Notes: generated by a model not told the origin, from the sequence alone. Counted from the first letter of the stretch, positions 19,825 to 32,285 are shown. The stretch: DNA of 64,000 nucleotides from Chrysogorgia sp. JL179-B06 (GCA_035772405.1 JAYKKM010000005.1:2367501-2431500); one strand, 5' to 3'. Numbers and translations: made by a program.

Positions 19825-21060
19825 AGCGAGGGCGAGTTGTCTAATTGTTTTACTAGTATCAACCATAAACAACATTTCTTTAACGTAAAAAAGTCTTATC
19901 AAACATTGTTCCAAATTTTCAGATAGTTTTACCTTTTTGTTTGTACTAGTCTCCCCATTCAAAATGTAGAGTAGCTCGATGGCACATGATAAACAATCGC
20001 TCATAACAAAAAAACAAGATTGTAATTACTTTACTTCAAATTTGGTGTAGACATAGGCATAAGCGAATTCATTTTCTTATTCGAAAATGTCAAACTGAAC
20101 AATTTTCCATTACTTTTATGTTTTCATGATTTCATCACTTGTATATATAACTTTTGGCGGACGCCATGGCCTAGATTTCAGGTTTTGCTTGCAGCGTGAA
20201 TATGTCACGTGACTTCTGATTGGTCAGGATTGGAAACTCCAGTTATAAGAAGGTTTGTGATTGGATAACACTACTAGTAGTTTATGATCACCAATAGACC
20301 ACTAGTAGCTCAGTCAATCAGAATGCCGAATTTGTAATAGACCACTAGTTGGTTGATACTAATGGAGGTCAGACGCACGGATCACGTCAGCTCTCGTTAG
20401 ACACGTCACTGCTTTTGTTTTTTTCCATGCCCCAGAAATCCCCAAGAACTTCAATAAACATTTTGAACGGTTAACGGTTTGTCTTCAATTTGTATTGTAT
20501 AAAACATATAGATTCCACCTTACGCAACGAAGTCTGCATATTCAGTTTTAGTATCAACTAACTAGTGGTCTACTATACAAATTCGGCATTCTGATTGGCT
20601 GAGCTACTAGTGGTCTATTGGTGATCATAGACTACTTGTAGTGTTATCCAATCACAAACCTTCTTATAACTGGCATTTCCTATCCTGACCAATCACAAGT
20701 CACGACATATTCACGCTGCAAGCAAAACCTGAAATCTAGGCCAAACATGGCGTCTGCTAAACTTTATATACGAGTGATGAAATCATAAAAACATTGGCCC
20801 GAAAGTAATGGAAAATTGTTCAGTTTGAAAATGAATTCGCTTATGCCTATGGAGTATATCTACACCAAATTTGAAGCAAAGTAATTACAATCTCGTTTTT
20901 TGTGAGCGATTGTTTATCATGTGCCATTACAAACTAAAAGGTGAAACTATCTGAAAATTTGAAACAATGTTTGATAAGACTTTTTTACGTTAAAGTACGG
21001 TTGTTTATGGTTGATACTAAAACAATTAGACAACTCGACCTCGTTGTCTATTTAACAATT
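19825..21060. repeat. Large foldback (inverted repeat about 500 bp per arm)
   Basis: The left arm (about 19835-20390) and right arm (about 20565-21050) are complementary over most of their length. Examples are GATGAAATCATAAAAACATT with its partner near 20125 and CAGAATGCCGAATTTGTAAT (20319) with ATTCGGCATTCTG near 20580. The ends carry repeated CAATTAGACAACTCG-type words. The loop contains TTCAATAAACATTTTGAACGG. In copy 2 only one arm is preserved (37.8-38.2 kb). Confidence 0.8.
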
Positions 21061-21714
21061 AGACAACGAGTCCGAGTTGTCTATGAGCGAATAGTCAATG
21101 AGGACGAGTTGTAGAGTTGTCTAATTGTTTTATTAAAAACAAATTAGTGGACTATTACAAATCAAGCATTCTCAAAACGATTATCCAAAAACTCATCTGA
21201 AACCTCCCCCAAACGAGAGTTTCTTCCATTGTTTTGAGCGCGTTTCGCCATGTTTATCACGAATAGACAACGGTTGAGTATCCAATCAGACAATTCAGCA
21301 TTTGTAATGGCCATGGTCAGTTTCTATACTAAGAGCAGATAGTCTGCTCATAGACAACTCGGGCTCGTTGTCTAATTGAGAAGACGTCAGAACGTGTAGA
21401 ACATTAGTTACCCACTCGACTATCGTCTCGTGGGCCACTTTTTTGTTCTTACGTTCTGACGTCCTATCTGTGCATCTATAACTGAACAGATAACGGCAAA
21501 ATGGAATACGATGGACAAAAAGGATCTTATTTCCAAAGATTTGATCTCAAAATGTTTATCTCAAATACCCAACTTGGCAATTAATTTTTTGTAGATTTTC
21601 AATGAAAACTAAATAAATTTCTTTCACACACCCTTTTTGACATTATTGAAATTATTTTTCTATCTTATCCATTTCCTCTGCAATCTACTGATAAGAAACA
21701 CTCAAGGTAAAACC

Positions 21715-21735
21715 ATGGGAAATTGCCTACTATAA
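21715..21735 (+). CDS. Upstream short ORF of the ISG12-like gene 1
   Basis: An ATG in good context (ACCATGG) opens a six-codon frame, MGNCLL then stop, 43 bp before the main start. The same frame is conserved at 39924-39944 in the paralogue. It may dampen translation of the main ORF if both lie on the same mRNA. This is an inference; a splice acceptor-like TTTTTTTTGCAG lies in between. Confidence 0.4.
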   Translation: MGNCLL

Positions 21736-21778
21736 GTTTAAGTGCAGAAGAACCAATCGATGTTTTTTTTGCAGAAAC

Positions 21779-22057
21779 ATGCCATTAATTATTGCAGCAT
21801 TAGCAGGACTTGGTTACTGGGCTATTCCGGCAGCAGTGCAAGCTCTGGGCTTCACAACAGCAGGAATAGCTGCTGGTTCTACAGCTGCAACAATGATGTC
21901 AACTGCAGCAGTCGTAAATGGTGGAGGTGTTGCAAGTATGGCGGCTGGTGGAGTTGTAGCAGCTCTGCAGAGTGTTGGTGCAACTGGAGCCATCAGTGCT
22001 GCTGCAACTGCTGTTTATGGTGCAGGTACTTTAGTAGCTGCAGCCGTTTTGCCATGA
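21779..22057 (+). CDS. ISG12/IFI27/IFI6-family small membrane protein, paralogue 1
   Basis: 92 residues, almost entirely Ala/Gly/Val and hydrophobic. The family signature is clear: LGFTTAGIAAGSTAATMMST, then AAVVNGGGVASMAAGGVVAA and LQSVGATG. The vertebrate IFI6/IFI27 (ISG12) proteins, interferon-induced and mostly mitochondrial or ER/nuclear membrane, share the GFT-AGIAAGS and NGGGV-LQSVGA blocks. The N-terminal segment to residue 22 is hydrophobic too. The start was chosen because it follows a pyrimidine-rich acceptor-like TTTTTTTTGCAG ending at 21775. Role in this animal is unknown; involvement in apoptosis or innate immunity is by family analogy. A longer frame on the same strand (21742-22143) is a Cys/Ser-rich shadow. 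Differs from the paralogue at six residues. Confidence 0.9.
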   Translation: MPLIIAALAGLGYWAIPAAVQALGFTTAGIAAGSTAATMMSTAAVVNGGGVASMAAGGVVAALQSVGATGAISAAATAVYGAGTLVAAAVLP

Positions 22058-22259
22058 TAAGAACACTAAACAAGAATTTAAAAACTTATCTGGAATATTT
22101 AGCAAAGGTGTTCAAAGGAAAGAATAAGTCAAGTAGTTCTTAATACGCATTGTAGTTTATTCACTTAAAAATAATTATATAACATCAAATTGCGACTGAA
22201 TTTGTTTGCATGTTCGTTTGTTCTTAGTGTCTTGATTTGAATGGGTTTAGAAATATATT

Positions 22260-22598
22260 TATGCATTGAGGAAAGGGAGAGATATTATCTCAAGGCAAGA
22301 GATTCCCTCTTACTTGAAATACCTCAATTTTCCTTGGTACATTATAGAAAAGAAAGATATTTGTACTTGCTGTCCTGTTTACTTACTATTAGACCTCTTC
22401 TATGCTAGTTATGGTTGGGATTAAGATTAAGGTTACGGTTAGGATTAGTGTTAGAGTTAATTAGGCTAGGTTACTGGTTATTGACAAAAGTTTTGATGCG
22501 ACAATAACTCAACATTTTGGGACAATAACTCAACATTTTGGGACAATAACAATCAGAGACTGAGGATCGATTTAAAAGTGGTAGGTATTAAATATTAG
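22260..22598. other. Non-coding, degenerate telomere-like words
   Basis: Around 22415-22475 the words GGTTAGGATTAG and GGTTACGG appear irregularly. They do not form a true (TTAGGG)n tract. A 20-bp word, GACAATAACTCAACATTTTG, is directly repeated at about 22500-22540. Confidence 0.5.
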
Positions 22599-23299
22599 GT
22601 GCAGGCCGGTCCACCTGATAAATGTTTTGAGCCACGCCCTTTAATTATGTTAATTGGTTCGCGTCCTGCTCTTAAAAATGCTGAAAATCTGGAAATATAT
22701 CTTTCCAACAGTAAGATTGAGGAAGTATACACGTTTGACTATCTTGCAACGCATGCACAGCGCACTATCTTGGAAGCCCCAAGTAGATCGCTTATGTCAA
22801 CGCTCTTATCCCAAATTGAAATTACTAAATCGCATTTCAGGTTTTTTACCAATCGATATCCTTCTCAGAATTTATAAACAAACAATCTTACCTATTATCG
22901 ATTGTATGGCACGATTGTGGATCTGTTCTTACCGACCGTGTTGAAAAAATTCAAAACAAAGCAAGGAAAAGCATCTTACAGCGCCAACAGACTAACTTGT
23001 ACACAAGAAATGCGTAACTGTCTGGGTCTCCTTACTCTACATAGTCGACGCCGTTTTCTAAGATATATTTTAGTTTTTAAAATTGTAAATAACATTGATT
23101 GTCCTGCGTATTTTAACGTTTACTTTCTTTTAAGAAGTTCGTTAAGAGAAAAAAAACCCCGAGTTACCTTCCTATAAAGTAAATACTTCACTCGGACAAA
23201 CTATGTCCAAGTTCGCGGCAGCTTGAGACTGGAACTTGCTCCCGAAGTCAATTAGGAAAACATTAAAGTTCTCTGTAGTCTTAAAAACTTGGTTTTTAA
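22599..23299 (+). pseudogene. LINE reverse transcriptase C-terminal relic
   Basis: Three overlapping frames together read along a CR1/jockey-type ORF2: WKPQVDRLCQRSYPKLKLLN and FLPIDILLRIYKQTILPIID, then CLGLLTLHSRRRFLRYI, then a tail with AWDWNLLPKSIRKTLKFS. At least two frameshifts separate them. The relic's 3' part is interrupted by the TTAA-flanked element at 23300-23760. Confidence 0.8.
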
Positions 23300-23760
23300 A
23301 GAGTGAGTGTCAACCATCGTGCATTGCGCGTTTGTGTTTACCTTCCGTATACGATATCGAAGTATTTTGAAGTGCTTCGTCGCCAACTTGACGTGCTAAA
23401 TACTTCGGAAATTCGCCGAGTCTTCTCAAAAAACCCTCTAGAGGCTTTCGTATTCATCCACAATCCAAATACGTCGACTCGGAACCTGATTTTTTTGTTT
23501 GAACCTCGCCATTTGGTCTTACACGCTTCGCATTAGTCAAGGCTGACATAAATCGAAACGAAAGTCAAAAAACGTCGAGTTTTGTGAAAAATACAGAAGT
23601 AATTACTTTCTAAGGTATATCTTCTTTCAATTAAAAGACAAAATGAATCATTTATATTAAGGATTGACAAGATATTTACGGATGCAGTTCACCAAGGGAA
23701 TTTCGTGCTTCAAAAAATGGCCGACCGAGCGTGCAATGCGTCACGGTTGACACTCACTCT
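23300..23760. mobile_element. Non-autonomous DNA transposon with TTAA target duplication
   Basis: Terminal inverted repeats AGAGTGAGTGTCAACC are exact for 16 bp (23300-23315 and 23745-23760) and then diverge slightly through GTGCATTGCGC. TTAA flanks both ends (23296-23299, 23761-23764). TTAA duplications are used by piggyBac and Kolobok elements. The 461-bp body has no coding frame. Confidence 0.8.
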
Positions 23761-23888
23761 TTAAATATTTGTTAGAAATTGACAATTCTTCACACAATTA
23801 TAGTTTATAATATTTTTTTTTAGTTTTTTGTTCATTTTTTATATTGTAAATAATATTTTATTGCAGGTTTATATATGTATATATATAT

Positions 23889-24089
23889 TGTCGGGAATTG
23901 TTTCGCCGCGACAAGAAACTCACAGATGTTTAGATAGTTTAAGCTTTTATTTATACAAAACACTCTCAGATCACTGCTTACATTCTAGTCCTATTTCAAG
24001 GTTCATGGTTCACTTCGCACGCCACTTCGCACGTGACAACTTACGTCATAACAACATAACATCTAATTGCGTAATGTTAAATCACGACA
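23889..24089 (-). repeat. BEL/Pao LTR (second element)
   Basis: 201 bp bounded by TGTCGGGA and TCACGACA, i.e. short inverted ends TGTCG/CGACA. On the coding strand (minus) it is preceded by a purine-rich CTGGGGAGAG, a plausible polypurine tract, so this is the 3' LTR. Its other side abuts a TATATATGTATATATATA tract. Confidence 0.75.
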
Positions 24090-24119
24090 CTCTCCCCAGT
24101 TACTTCAGTTCAAGTGTCT

Positions 24120-25840
24120 AGTTCCTCTTGGTTAGCAATGGCCTTAATACGCTTTGCTGCTGCAATGGCAGCCTTTCTTGGTGTAAACTTCCTTGCTTTC
24201 GGATCAAGTGTGGGGGTTTAAGGATCTTGTGGTGCATCACAGGACAGCTCCATTGGATATAATTGTTGTACCGCTCTTTCAAGGAAGGATTTCCCGGCCC
24301 TAATAGCTTTGCTGCGCGTAGCTTGTTTCCAACTCCGATTCATTTGAATGCCATTTGTGTAAGTCGAACTTGGCTTCTCGGAAAATTGTAATAGCTGTTT
24401 CTTTCAGTTTAGCAACCTCGTCTTTCGTCTCGTCCCCAGTGATCACATCGTCTACATATAGGCTCTTGGTGATTTCTTCCACTTCATTTGGGTATATTTC
24501 TCTCAGGGGACTGGACTAGGCCAAACAAGGCACGGGTAAATCTCAGGACTTCTATCTCTGACGCATTTTGGTGCTTGAGCCAATGGAATCTTAATGAGTC
24601 TCGATCTTCTTGTCGAACACGAACTTGCAAGAAGGCTTGTTTGAGATCTCCTGCCAATGCCACTGGTTTCATACGATTTCTTACCAAGACGTCCCACAAG
24701 AGATTTTGTAGGGGTGGTCCCGTCTCTAAACAATCATTTAGCGAAGGACTCTTCTCGTTGGGTTTAGTAGATGCATCGAACACGATACGGACTTTTGTGG
24801 ACTCTGCTGCTTCTCTTATCACAGGTTTATGAGGGATGTAGAATTCCTTCCCAACGGGTTCACCAGTCATTTCTTCCACAATTCCCTCTTTGATGTGTTC
24901 TTGGATGATTTCATCATACTTCGCTAGGAGGTCTGGGTTTCTTTGGAGTTTCTTCGCCAGGTTTTCCAATCTTTTCAGACTTCCGTGTTTGTTGTTTGAG
25001 AGTTGATCATGACCTTGCTTCCAAATAAGTCCAGTCTCATACCATCCTTCATCACTTTGTGTGAGCTGTTCTTTAAACTCATCATGAACTGATTGCTGGT
25101 CACCCTGTGGTCGGTCCTCCAAGCCCAAGACATCCAGGTTGCACAACTGTTCGTAGTCTGCAAACGATGCTGTGGTGATATAGACACTGCTAAGATTTGT
25201 CTCCTTTCCAGGTGACATCATCGACCAGCCCAAGGCGGTTAACTCTGCGATAGGTTCCCAATCTTTGGTTTGGTTTTCGTCTTTATGCGAGAGTACTCAC
25301 TAGCTCCCATGATCAGATGAATTGGCAGTTCTGGCTTGGTGTCTTTGTCATCCATAACTACTCCCTTGAGGTGATGATACTGGTTGATTTGGTCTGCATA
25401 TATTGGATTAGGAATGGATAGTAGGACACCTTTGTCCACTTTGTTGACTTCGGTTGTCATCACAAATTCTCCAGTTGTGCTTGCGACATTTACATTATAC
25501 ACGTCGATCTTCTGAGTCGTTGAACACATCATCATGTCTATCCTTTTATGATCAGTTCTAGTCGGTTTCTTTGAGAGATGCTCGATTAGCACAGATGATG
25601 CATAGGAGCTTCCCGCATCCGTGTCCAGCAATGCCCTGCATTTGATTCCATCTACTACCACAACCACTACTGGATAAATCACTGCTCCCTTCACTGCAGC
25701 CACCATAATCTGTTTGGATGTTTTGTCACAGATTGAGGAGTGGTGCTTTCCATTGCATTTCTGGCAATTGGATCTACTCAGGCATTCTGCAGCACGGTGT
25801 CTTGCCCCTGTACAGTTAAAGCATAGTTTCTTTCCATTCA
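24120..25840 (-). pseudogene. BEL/Pao gag-pol relic (zinc knuckle, protease, RT)
   Basis: Minus strand. 25840-25239: [14 protein letters not shown] knuckle and a second Cys cluster, then aspartic protease with ALLDTDAGSSYAS, where the catalytic DTG has become DTD. A one-base frameshift near 25253 leads to 25233-24484, the linker and RT start (VRIVFDASTKPNEK, VALAGDLKQAFLQV, LRFTRALFGLVQSP). Another frameshift precedes 24482-24300, which holds the RT active site KSLYVDDVITGD and KFDLHKWHSN. Integrase is missing. The N-terminal side is cut by the (AT)n tract at 25842, so gag is lost. Confidence 0.85.
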
Positions 25841-26605
<765 letters not shown>

Positions 26606-26989
26606 TAGCCTGCGTGCAGGCTCTCCCGGGAAGGGGAGAGCGGAAAATTGGGGAAGGAGAGCCTGCACGGAACCCATACAACTTTGCTTCCCGCCCTCAA
26701 AGTTCTCCATCAACGTGCTGTCAAAAATTAGCCAATTAGCGCGAACCGGATGTTATTGCGAACGCGATGTAACGGTGTTTATCTTCTTTGAGACTTTGAC
26801 AGCATGTCGGCTGTTAAAAACTGTAACATCGACAAAATCCTGTTCGGGGAGAAAACCGCTACTGTAGATGCTGTAAAGTGTCATTGAAAGTTAAGTATGG
26901 TGATACTTGGAAGTCCATATCAACAGCAAATCTATTTTTGCCATCTAAAAAGCGAGGATTCGAGGGTGAAATTCTGTCGAGAGACTGTG

Positions 26990-27190
26990 CAAGTTTTGGA
27001 GCAATTATAGAATACCCGTCCACTCTCGAAACCGCATTTAAAGGCAGAAATACAAACCAGGTTGCTCTAAAATCTCTTTAAATATAATGTCGAAGGTTTA
27101 TATTGTGTGTACTTGTTGATAGTTATCAAATTAAATGGATTTTAAAATAGAACGAAGCAATTGTTTCTGATGAACTTTCCGTAATTTGAC
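26990..27190 (+). repeat. Segment shared in inverted orientation with 46190-46390
   Basis: The word series AATTATAGAATACCCGTCCAC, GCATTTAAAGGCAGAAATAC and GAAGGTTTATATTGTGTG appears here and, on the other strand, at about 46385-46200. Both copies have lost coding potential; it may be part of a transposon body. Confidence 0.75.
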
Positions 27191-27306
27191 CCTTTTACTT
27201 TTACTATTCTGTCAACATATATTTATAAATTGCGAAGCTGATTGCTATGAGTACGAAGAAAACACTGAAACCGAGCGCACGAAGAGTACTCTTCCTTAGT
27301 CTACGC

Positions 27307-27651
27307 CTAACGCCTTAGCCTCTTCAACTGGTCGTCTACGATACTTCTAAGAGGAGATACAACGACAGCACTGCTGTGCAGAGCTGCACAAGTCGGTTGG
27401 CCTTTTTCGATCTTGCTTATGAGAACCATTTTCCCGTATCCCGTTGGTAATACCGCTAGAACGTCGTTTCCGTTAAGCAAACTATCAATTGTAGAATATT
27501 GCTCATCTTTCAACTCCAAGGAAAACTTTAATTTAGCTGAGAGAGAGTTCAAAACATCTTTTACAATACGTTCTCTGTTGTCATTGTCAAACATTTCGGC
27601 CGTGTTCAGAGGAGGTTGGACACTTCGCACGTGATTATCTTGACCAATCAA
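27307..27651 (-). pseudogene. RecQ-like helicase N-terminal fragment
   Basis: 114 residues with a Q-motif-like FSLELKDEQYSTIDSLLNGN, motif I DVLAVLPTGYGK and motif Ia-like VVVSPLRSIVDDQLKRL. The residue after GK is Met where Ser or Thr is needed for ATP binding, and the segment between motifs I and Ia is scrambled. DEAH and later motifs are absent. RecQ-like ORFs are commonly spread by transposons in invertebrate genomes (general knowledge), so this is probably decayed cargo of the surrounding element. Confidence 0.65.
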
Positions 27652-29649
27652 ATAGCGCCTTTTCCCGTTCGACTGAGATAAAAATTCGCATCGAGCTGTA
27701 TATTTTTGGATATAACACTATTTTTATTACTATTTTTGTCTTCAAAACTATTTTGAGGGATTGCTTTGTTGTTCTTCTTATCATATACACTGGATTTTTA
27801 ATAGTAAGTACCTTTTTTCTACATTATTTTTATTGTTGATGTCCATCAGGACACCATGCGCCAAAACGCCTTGGTGTTTACAATTTTCGAAGAAGAAAAT
27901 ATTTAAAATGCGTCGGTAAAAATCCCTAATTTTTGCATAATGAGTTAGATTACTTAATATTCTTTCGTTTTAAACCGATGACCCCCCTTGACCCCTCGCT
28001 CGTTTCGGAGTTATTCAATGTTGAATAGCATGTATATTTTGGAGTTTGATCAAAATGGCGCCTAATATTTTAACTGGACGAAGAACAACATTACTCATCG
28101 TTTTCGTACAAAATTTGAAAATTTCTTCTCAATTTGGACTTTATTTAGTATGAATACAAAGCTAGTTTCAGTATTAAAGATATTTAAAAACTTTAAACAT
28201 ATGTTGTTGTATTTTTTTGTTTTTTACAGATTATTTATTTATTTCAACTTCGGTTGTCATCGTCAGCTTGGGAGGATTCATATCAGCTGTGTAACATTTA
28301 AGAAATAGAAATAAGAAAATTACACTGGTGTACAATATTTACAACGTGAAGTTTGAGAGAATTTAAAATTTATGTAAATGCATCATTCAGTCTATTCTAT
28401 TTTGGGTTCTCTTAAACATATCAAGTGTTTATCAAGCTACATTTATGTAAATCGATGTTGTATGCTATCACAAAATGTATATAATCTATTGATTAAATTG
28501 ATTTACAATTATTATATACTTTAAATATGCATACAGGAAATATTCCATAATATTATTCAGTATTTTATTAATCAATTTAAAAAATTGTGTAATGTGTAAA
28601 TATGTGTGCCCAAACCAGTATATTTTAACTTAGGCAGTATAAAGAAACAACTGGCACAAAGTCCTGGTGAGAACAAAATTCTCATCTGTACCTTGAAATT
28701 ATAGCCTTATTATACATTGGTTGAAGTATTTTAGTCCATATTATTGGTCAAAAGCACTCATAGAATTTTTTTGTTTTATTTGATAGAACTATAGCAGCTA
28801 TTGAAAAATAGTCACTTAACAATGCAATTCAAAAGGAATAAAACAATATTTGTACTTTTGAATAAAACAATAATTGTACTTTTGCATACTGTACACATGT
28901 GAACTATGAATCAGGGGATATTTATAGATACTATAGCTCTGAGCTGCACTAGTCTGTTGTTTTTTTATTTCAGGGTTAGGACTAGAGTTTTTATTTGGTT
29001 ATATTGTATATGGTTAGGGTTTTTGTTCTTGTAAAGATTCTGAATCCTGAGAAAACAACCTTGATGTGTCTATGACAAAATATGTGTCTATTGTCTCTCA
29101 CAATAGTGTCACATACTGTACATTACATCAAGTACCTTAATTACCTATTATCCTCGACTCTACAATTTTATTATTTTCATAACTATTATAGTCCTAACCC
29201 ACCTTATCAACTTTTATCATGGGAGGAAACTGGAAATCCCAGAGAAAATTCAATACTTTCAGCAGAATGCTGACAAACTCTTCTCACCTGTGATCAAATT
29301 TCCAATACGGTGCAGGACTTCAACTCTTAACCTCAATGGTGAAAAGTCACAAACAACTGAAGCACCAAAGTTGCAACAACTTACATATAATTTTTTTTAT
29401 TTACTAGTTCTATGATTTAACTGTACTGCAGATTCAATGACTAATATAAGCAAAGATGGTATATTACAACACTTTTTAATTTTTTATCTTAATAATCTTA
29501 TAAATAAAAAGTTTGATAGTTGTGAAGTATAATTAGAAGATGCAGGTATATAGACATAAATCAGTGGCAATATGTCCAACTGAATCACACCCTGTTCCAT
29601 AGTCCATGTCTAAAGAATGACATTGCTGTCCTTTGAGTTAAGCAGCAGC
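27652..29649. other. AT-rich transposon interior, no gene seen
   Basis: About 2 kb of AT-rich sequence with only short random frames. No repeats or RNA genes recognised. Confidence 0.5.
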
Positions 29650-29751
29650 TCATATGTCAGAGTGTAACCTCCACTTCTTTTCTTCATGAAGTACTTTATG
29701 TGCCTCTTCCAAGTAATCTTGGTATACTTTCTCATGACCAAGGCCCTTTCC
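29650..29751 (-). CDS. Possible terminal exon of a 42-residue peptide gene
   Basis: Minus strand. After TGTTTACAGAG a frame reads KGLGHEKVYQDYLEEAHKVL and HEEKKWRLHSDI then stop. The amino-acid composition is protein-like (amphipathic, Glu/Lys-rich), unlike the neighbouring AT-rich frames. Joined in phase to the candidate first exon at 30509-30536 (MALTLRSLS plus one base) it would give 42 residues. An alternative acceptor two bases earlier gives a different frame. I do not recognise the product. Confidence 0.3.
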   Translation of the reverse strand, partial: GKGLGHEKVYQDYLEEAHKVLHEEKKWRLHSDI

Positions 29752-30508
29752 TCTGTAAACATGTAAGATTTCATGTTATATTATTATAGTTGAACTTCCC
29801 TGAGCAACCATCTCTCTTATGTGACCACGGGTCCAAATTACCAAACAGTGTACGTGTATTTTTCTCATTCAAATAATAAACCTCATTGACCACCTGTAAG
29901 CCACAAACTCCCAGTGGCAAAGTTGGCTATAGCAACTGGTCATGCTATGCAAATTTTGAAACTATTTACATATATGTATTGTTTTCAAAATATGCAGATG
30001 TTTATGACCAGTTGCTATGGCCAACTCCTGTAAGCCACCAACTATGCTTGACATTTTTGGTTGTCACTTACAACAGCTTTCACTGAGTAATTATATTGTG
30101 TACTGTTAGCCAAACCACAAAAGCTTTCTTATATATAATATCTACAAAATATCTTTCATATTTTAATTTTTTACCATTTTTATAGCTTATTCTTCTTTCT
30201 ATTTTAAAACTTTGAACTGACTATAAACAAATATATTCAATAAATATAATGTAAATTAGGGGCCTTAATAAAAAGCCTGTTTAGGTTTCTAGTAGGTCCC
30301 TAGCCCTAGCAAATTACGATATTAAACAATGTAAATATAAATAAATAATATGGGCGAAACAAAATTAAATCCTAAAAAAATATTAATAATTACTGACAAA
30401 TATCCTGTTATCTTCTGTTTGGGATTACACTGTGCATGGAAACAAAATTTACATAAATAATTAAACAAATAGCTCACTGGTTTTACATAATTAAAAGATT
30501 ATACCAAC

Positions 30509-30536
30509 CTGATAAGGAACGGAGAGTTAATGCCAT
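30509..30536 (-). CDS. Possible first exon of the same peptide gene
   Basis: Minus strand. An ATG with in-frame stops just upstream opens MALTLRSLS, followed by CAG/GTTGGT, an acceptable splice donor. The exon is 28 nt and leaves one base of a codon, compatible with the exon at 29650-29751. The evidence is only reading phase and splice-like sites. Confidence 0.25.
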
Positions 30537-30707
30537 CGATTTACTCAATATTCAACTTCTCATACGACGAACTTGGTATTGTAAAAGAAAATTCAAAAGA
30601 AAAATCACAATGAAGGAAATCCCTGCTCTCACTGGTGAAAATTGCAGCCTGAAATAATGACATCCTTGCGTATCAAAAGCGTCCATCTTGAGACTTGAGA
30701 TGTTAAT

Positions 30708-31323
30708 GTACCAGTCAATTCCAACTGCGATCATCCCCCCCCCGGGCGAACCCCCGGGAATTTGACTTTTCGAAAAAAATTTGGTCAAATTCCCCACTGT
30801 GCGGGCGAAAACCATCGTCAAATTCCCCAGGGCGTCTGGGCTGGCCAGATACCCATGACTGTTTATATTTAATGTGTACTGAAAGAATATAAATGCGTCC
30901 ACGTCAAAGTGGTACCGTAAAACACAACTAAATTAATTATATCATGGACAAAGGTGAAAGTTTCTAAAATTATAGAGGATCAACCATTAAATTTATGTCA
31001 TGTTGTTTTTTTGTTGCTTTTTTCGCAGTCTTGTAGCTTTTGCTTTCTCTACTCCCTTTGCTCTGTTCATGGCATTCTGTTGCAAGGCATATTTAAATGA
31101 TATTATATAAAACGTAAAATTTACATATAATTTTCCGCATTAATACTTATTAAAAGATGAGTAGATGCTGTAAAGATGATTACGATTTTTTTGCGTGTAA
31201 CCGCTGACCAATTTTGTGCGACCGCGGACCGAGTCAAATGCCCGACGGGGCGGGATTAAACTCTGGTCAAATCCCGGGGGTTCGCCCGGGGGGGGGATGA
31301 TCGCAGTTGGAATTGACTGGTAC
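30708..31323. repeat. Nested inverted-repeat element with C/G-run ends
   Basis: Arms of about 37 bp: GTACCAGTCAATTCCAACTG at 30708 with its complement ending at 31323, both continuing into GATCATC and a run of C's (left) or G's (right). It sits inside the 4.97-kb transposon. No transposase. Confidence 0.75.
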
Positions 31324-31575
31324 ATAACTTCGCAACGAGCAAAGCTCAAATGACAACCAACGTTCTAAAATCAGCGGGCGGACCGTGATCCTTTGCGCGC
31401 TACTGTCCAACCTCCTCTGGGCCGTGTTGCATTTGTTCGTGACAAATATCGCATGACGTCATTGCAAATTAGCCAATGAGCATTTCGCGTCCCGTACGGG
31501 ACGCAGAGAAGCAAATCCCCTCCGCCCGCCCCCCGCAAGGCCGCCCCAACCCGCAGAGAGCCTGCTCGCAGGCTA

Positions 31576-32285
31576 GTCTGAAAGGCGTCGCCCAGTTTCA
31601 CCGATGTAGATTTTAGGGCATTTATCGCAAGAAATGCAATAAATTATGTTGGTGGACGTGCATGAAAAAGCATGACGGATTGTGTGGTCGAATTTGGGGG
31701 CAGTAATAACTGTAGTGGGATTGAGAAAAGCGCATGTGTTACAGCGGGAACGGCCGCAAGAAAATGTTCCCGCTGGTGCCGAGGTATTTTGTTTAAGGGC
31801 ACTATGTACTAAGGAGTCACGAATGTTTTTATTACGGCGAAAAGATACCAAAGGGTTGTCGGTGAAAATGGCTGACGTCTCAGGATCATTTTGTAAAATG
31901 TGAAAATTTCGATTAATAATATTTTTAACTTTAAAATTGAAAGGATGAAATGTTAGAACTAAAGGAATTTTATTGTTTGAAACTCGTTCCAAAGATGGTT
32001 CAAGGGCGTCTAAACGGGGGACGAGAAAAGCTTTCTGAACGGCGAGGTCTAAAAGGTTGGTAGGGTAACCACGTTGGACAAAAAAAGATCTCATTTCCAT
32101 TGATTTGACTTGAAAATCTTGGTCGTCGCTACATAAGCGGCGAAGACGCAAGAATTGAGAGTTGGAAAAAAAAGGGATGGATTGCTTAGTGTGGTTGGGA
32201 TGAGAGGATGAAAATAGAAGATAACTATGGGAGTCAGTAAGCTTGTACGAGACCGACGTTTTCAGCGAATCACCATTAATCGAAA
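31576..32285 (-). pseudogene. Penelope-like element, 5'-truncated coding part
   Basis: Minus strand. The frame reads SMEMRSFFVQRGYP, LVLTFHPFNFKVKNIINRNF, SFRRNKNIRDSLVHS and the Cys-rich GTFSCGRSRCNTCAFL, then CISCDKCPKIYIGETGRRLS, the start of the GIY-YIG domain. It is interrupted at 31575 by the transposon and resumes at 26605. The RT core is missing: the element is truncated where an (AT)n-rich tract begins at about 32285. Confidence 0.85.

Larger units (their letters stand above)
16860..22260. repeat. Segmental duplication, copy 1 (ISG12-like locus)
   Basis: Homologous, segment by segment, to about 33215-40445. Shared landmarks are the CGATTCATAGCGCGCC boundary, about 470 bp of unique-looking sequence, three imperfect 340-bp units, a TAGACAACGAG-rich inverted repeat and an ISG12-like gene. 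Copy 1 alone carries the insertion at about 18150-19100 and keeps both arms of the foldback at about 19825-21060. Copy 2 alone carries insertions at 34713-36390, 36876-37675 and 38958-39269. Confidence 0.85.
26606..31575. mobile_element. 4,970-bp DNA transposon inside a PLE, 9-bp target duplication
   Basis: The ends read TAGCCTGCGTGCAGGCTCTC at 26606 and GAGAGCCTGCTCGCAGGCTA at 31556-31575, inverted repeats each palindromic in itself. The 9-bp direct repeat GTCTGAAAG flanks them (26597-26605 and 31576-31584). Removing the insert plus one repeat would restore a continuous GIY-YIG reading frame. A 9-bp duplication fits Mutator-like elements, but I see no transposase and leave the superfamily open. 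Contents: a RecQ-like helicase fragment, a stretch also found inverted at 46.2 kb, a possible two-exon mini-gene and a nested inverted repeat. Confidence 0.88.

Noticed and set aside
21742..22143. 133-residue Cys/Ser-rich frame overlapping the ISG12-like gene
   Set aside because: It is the shadow frame of a Gly/Ala-rich coding sequence; the ISG12 signature is in the other frame. The same applies at 39932-40369.
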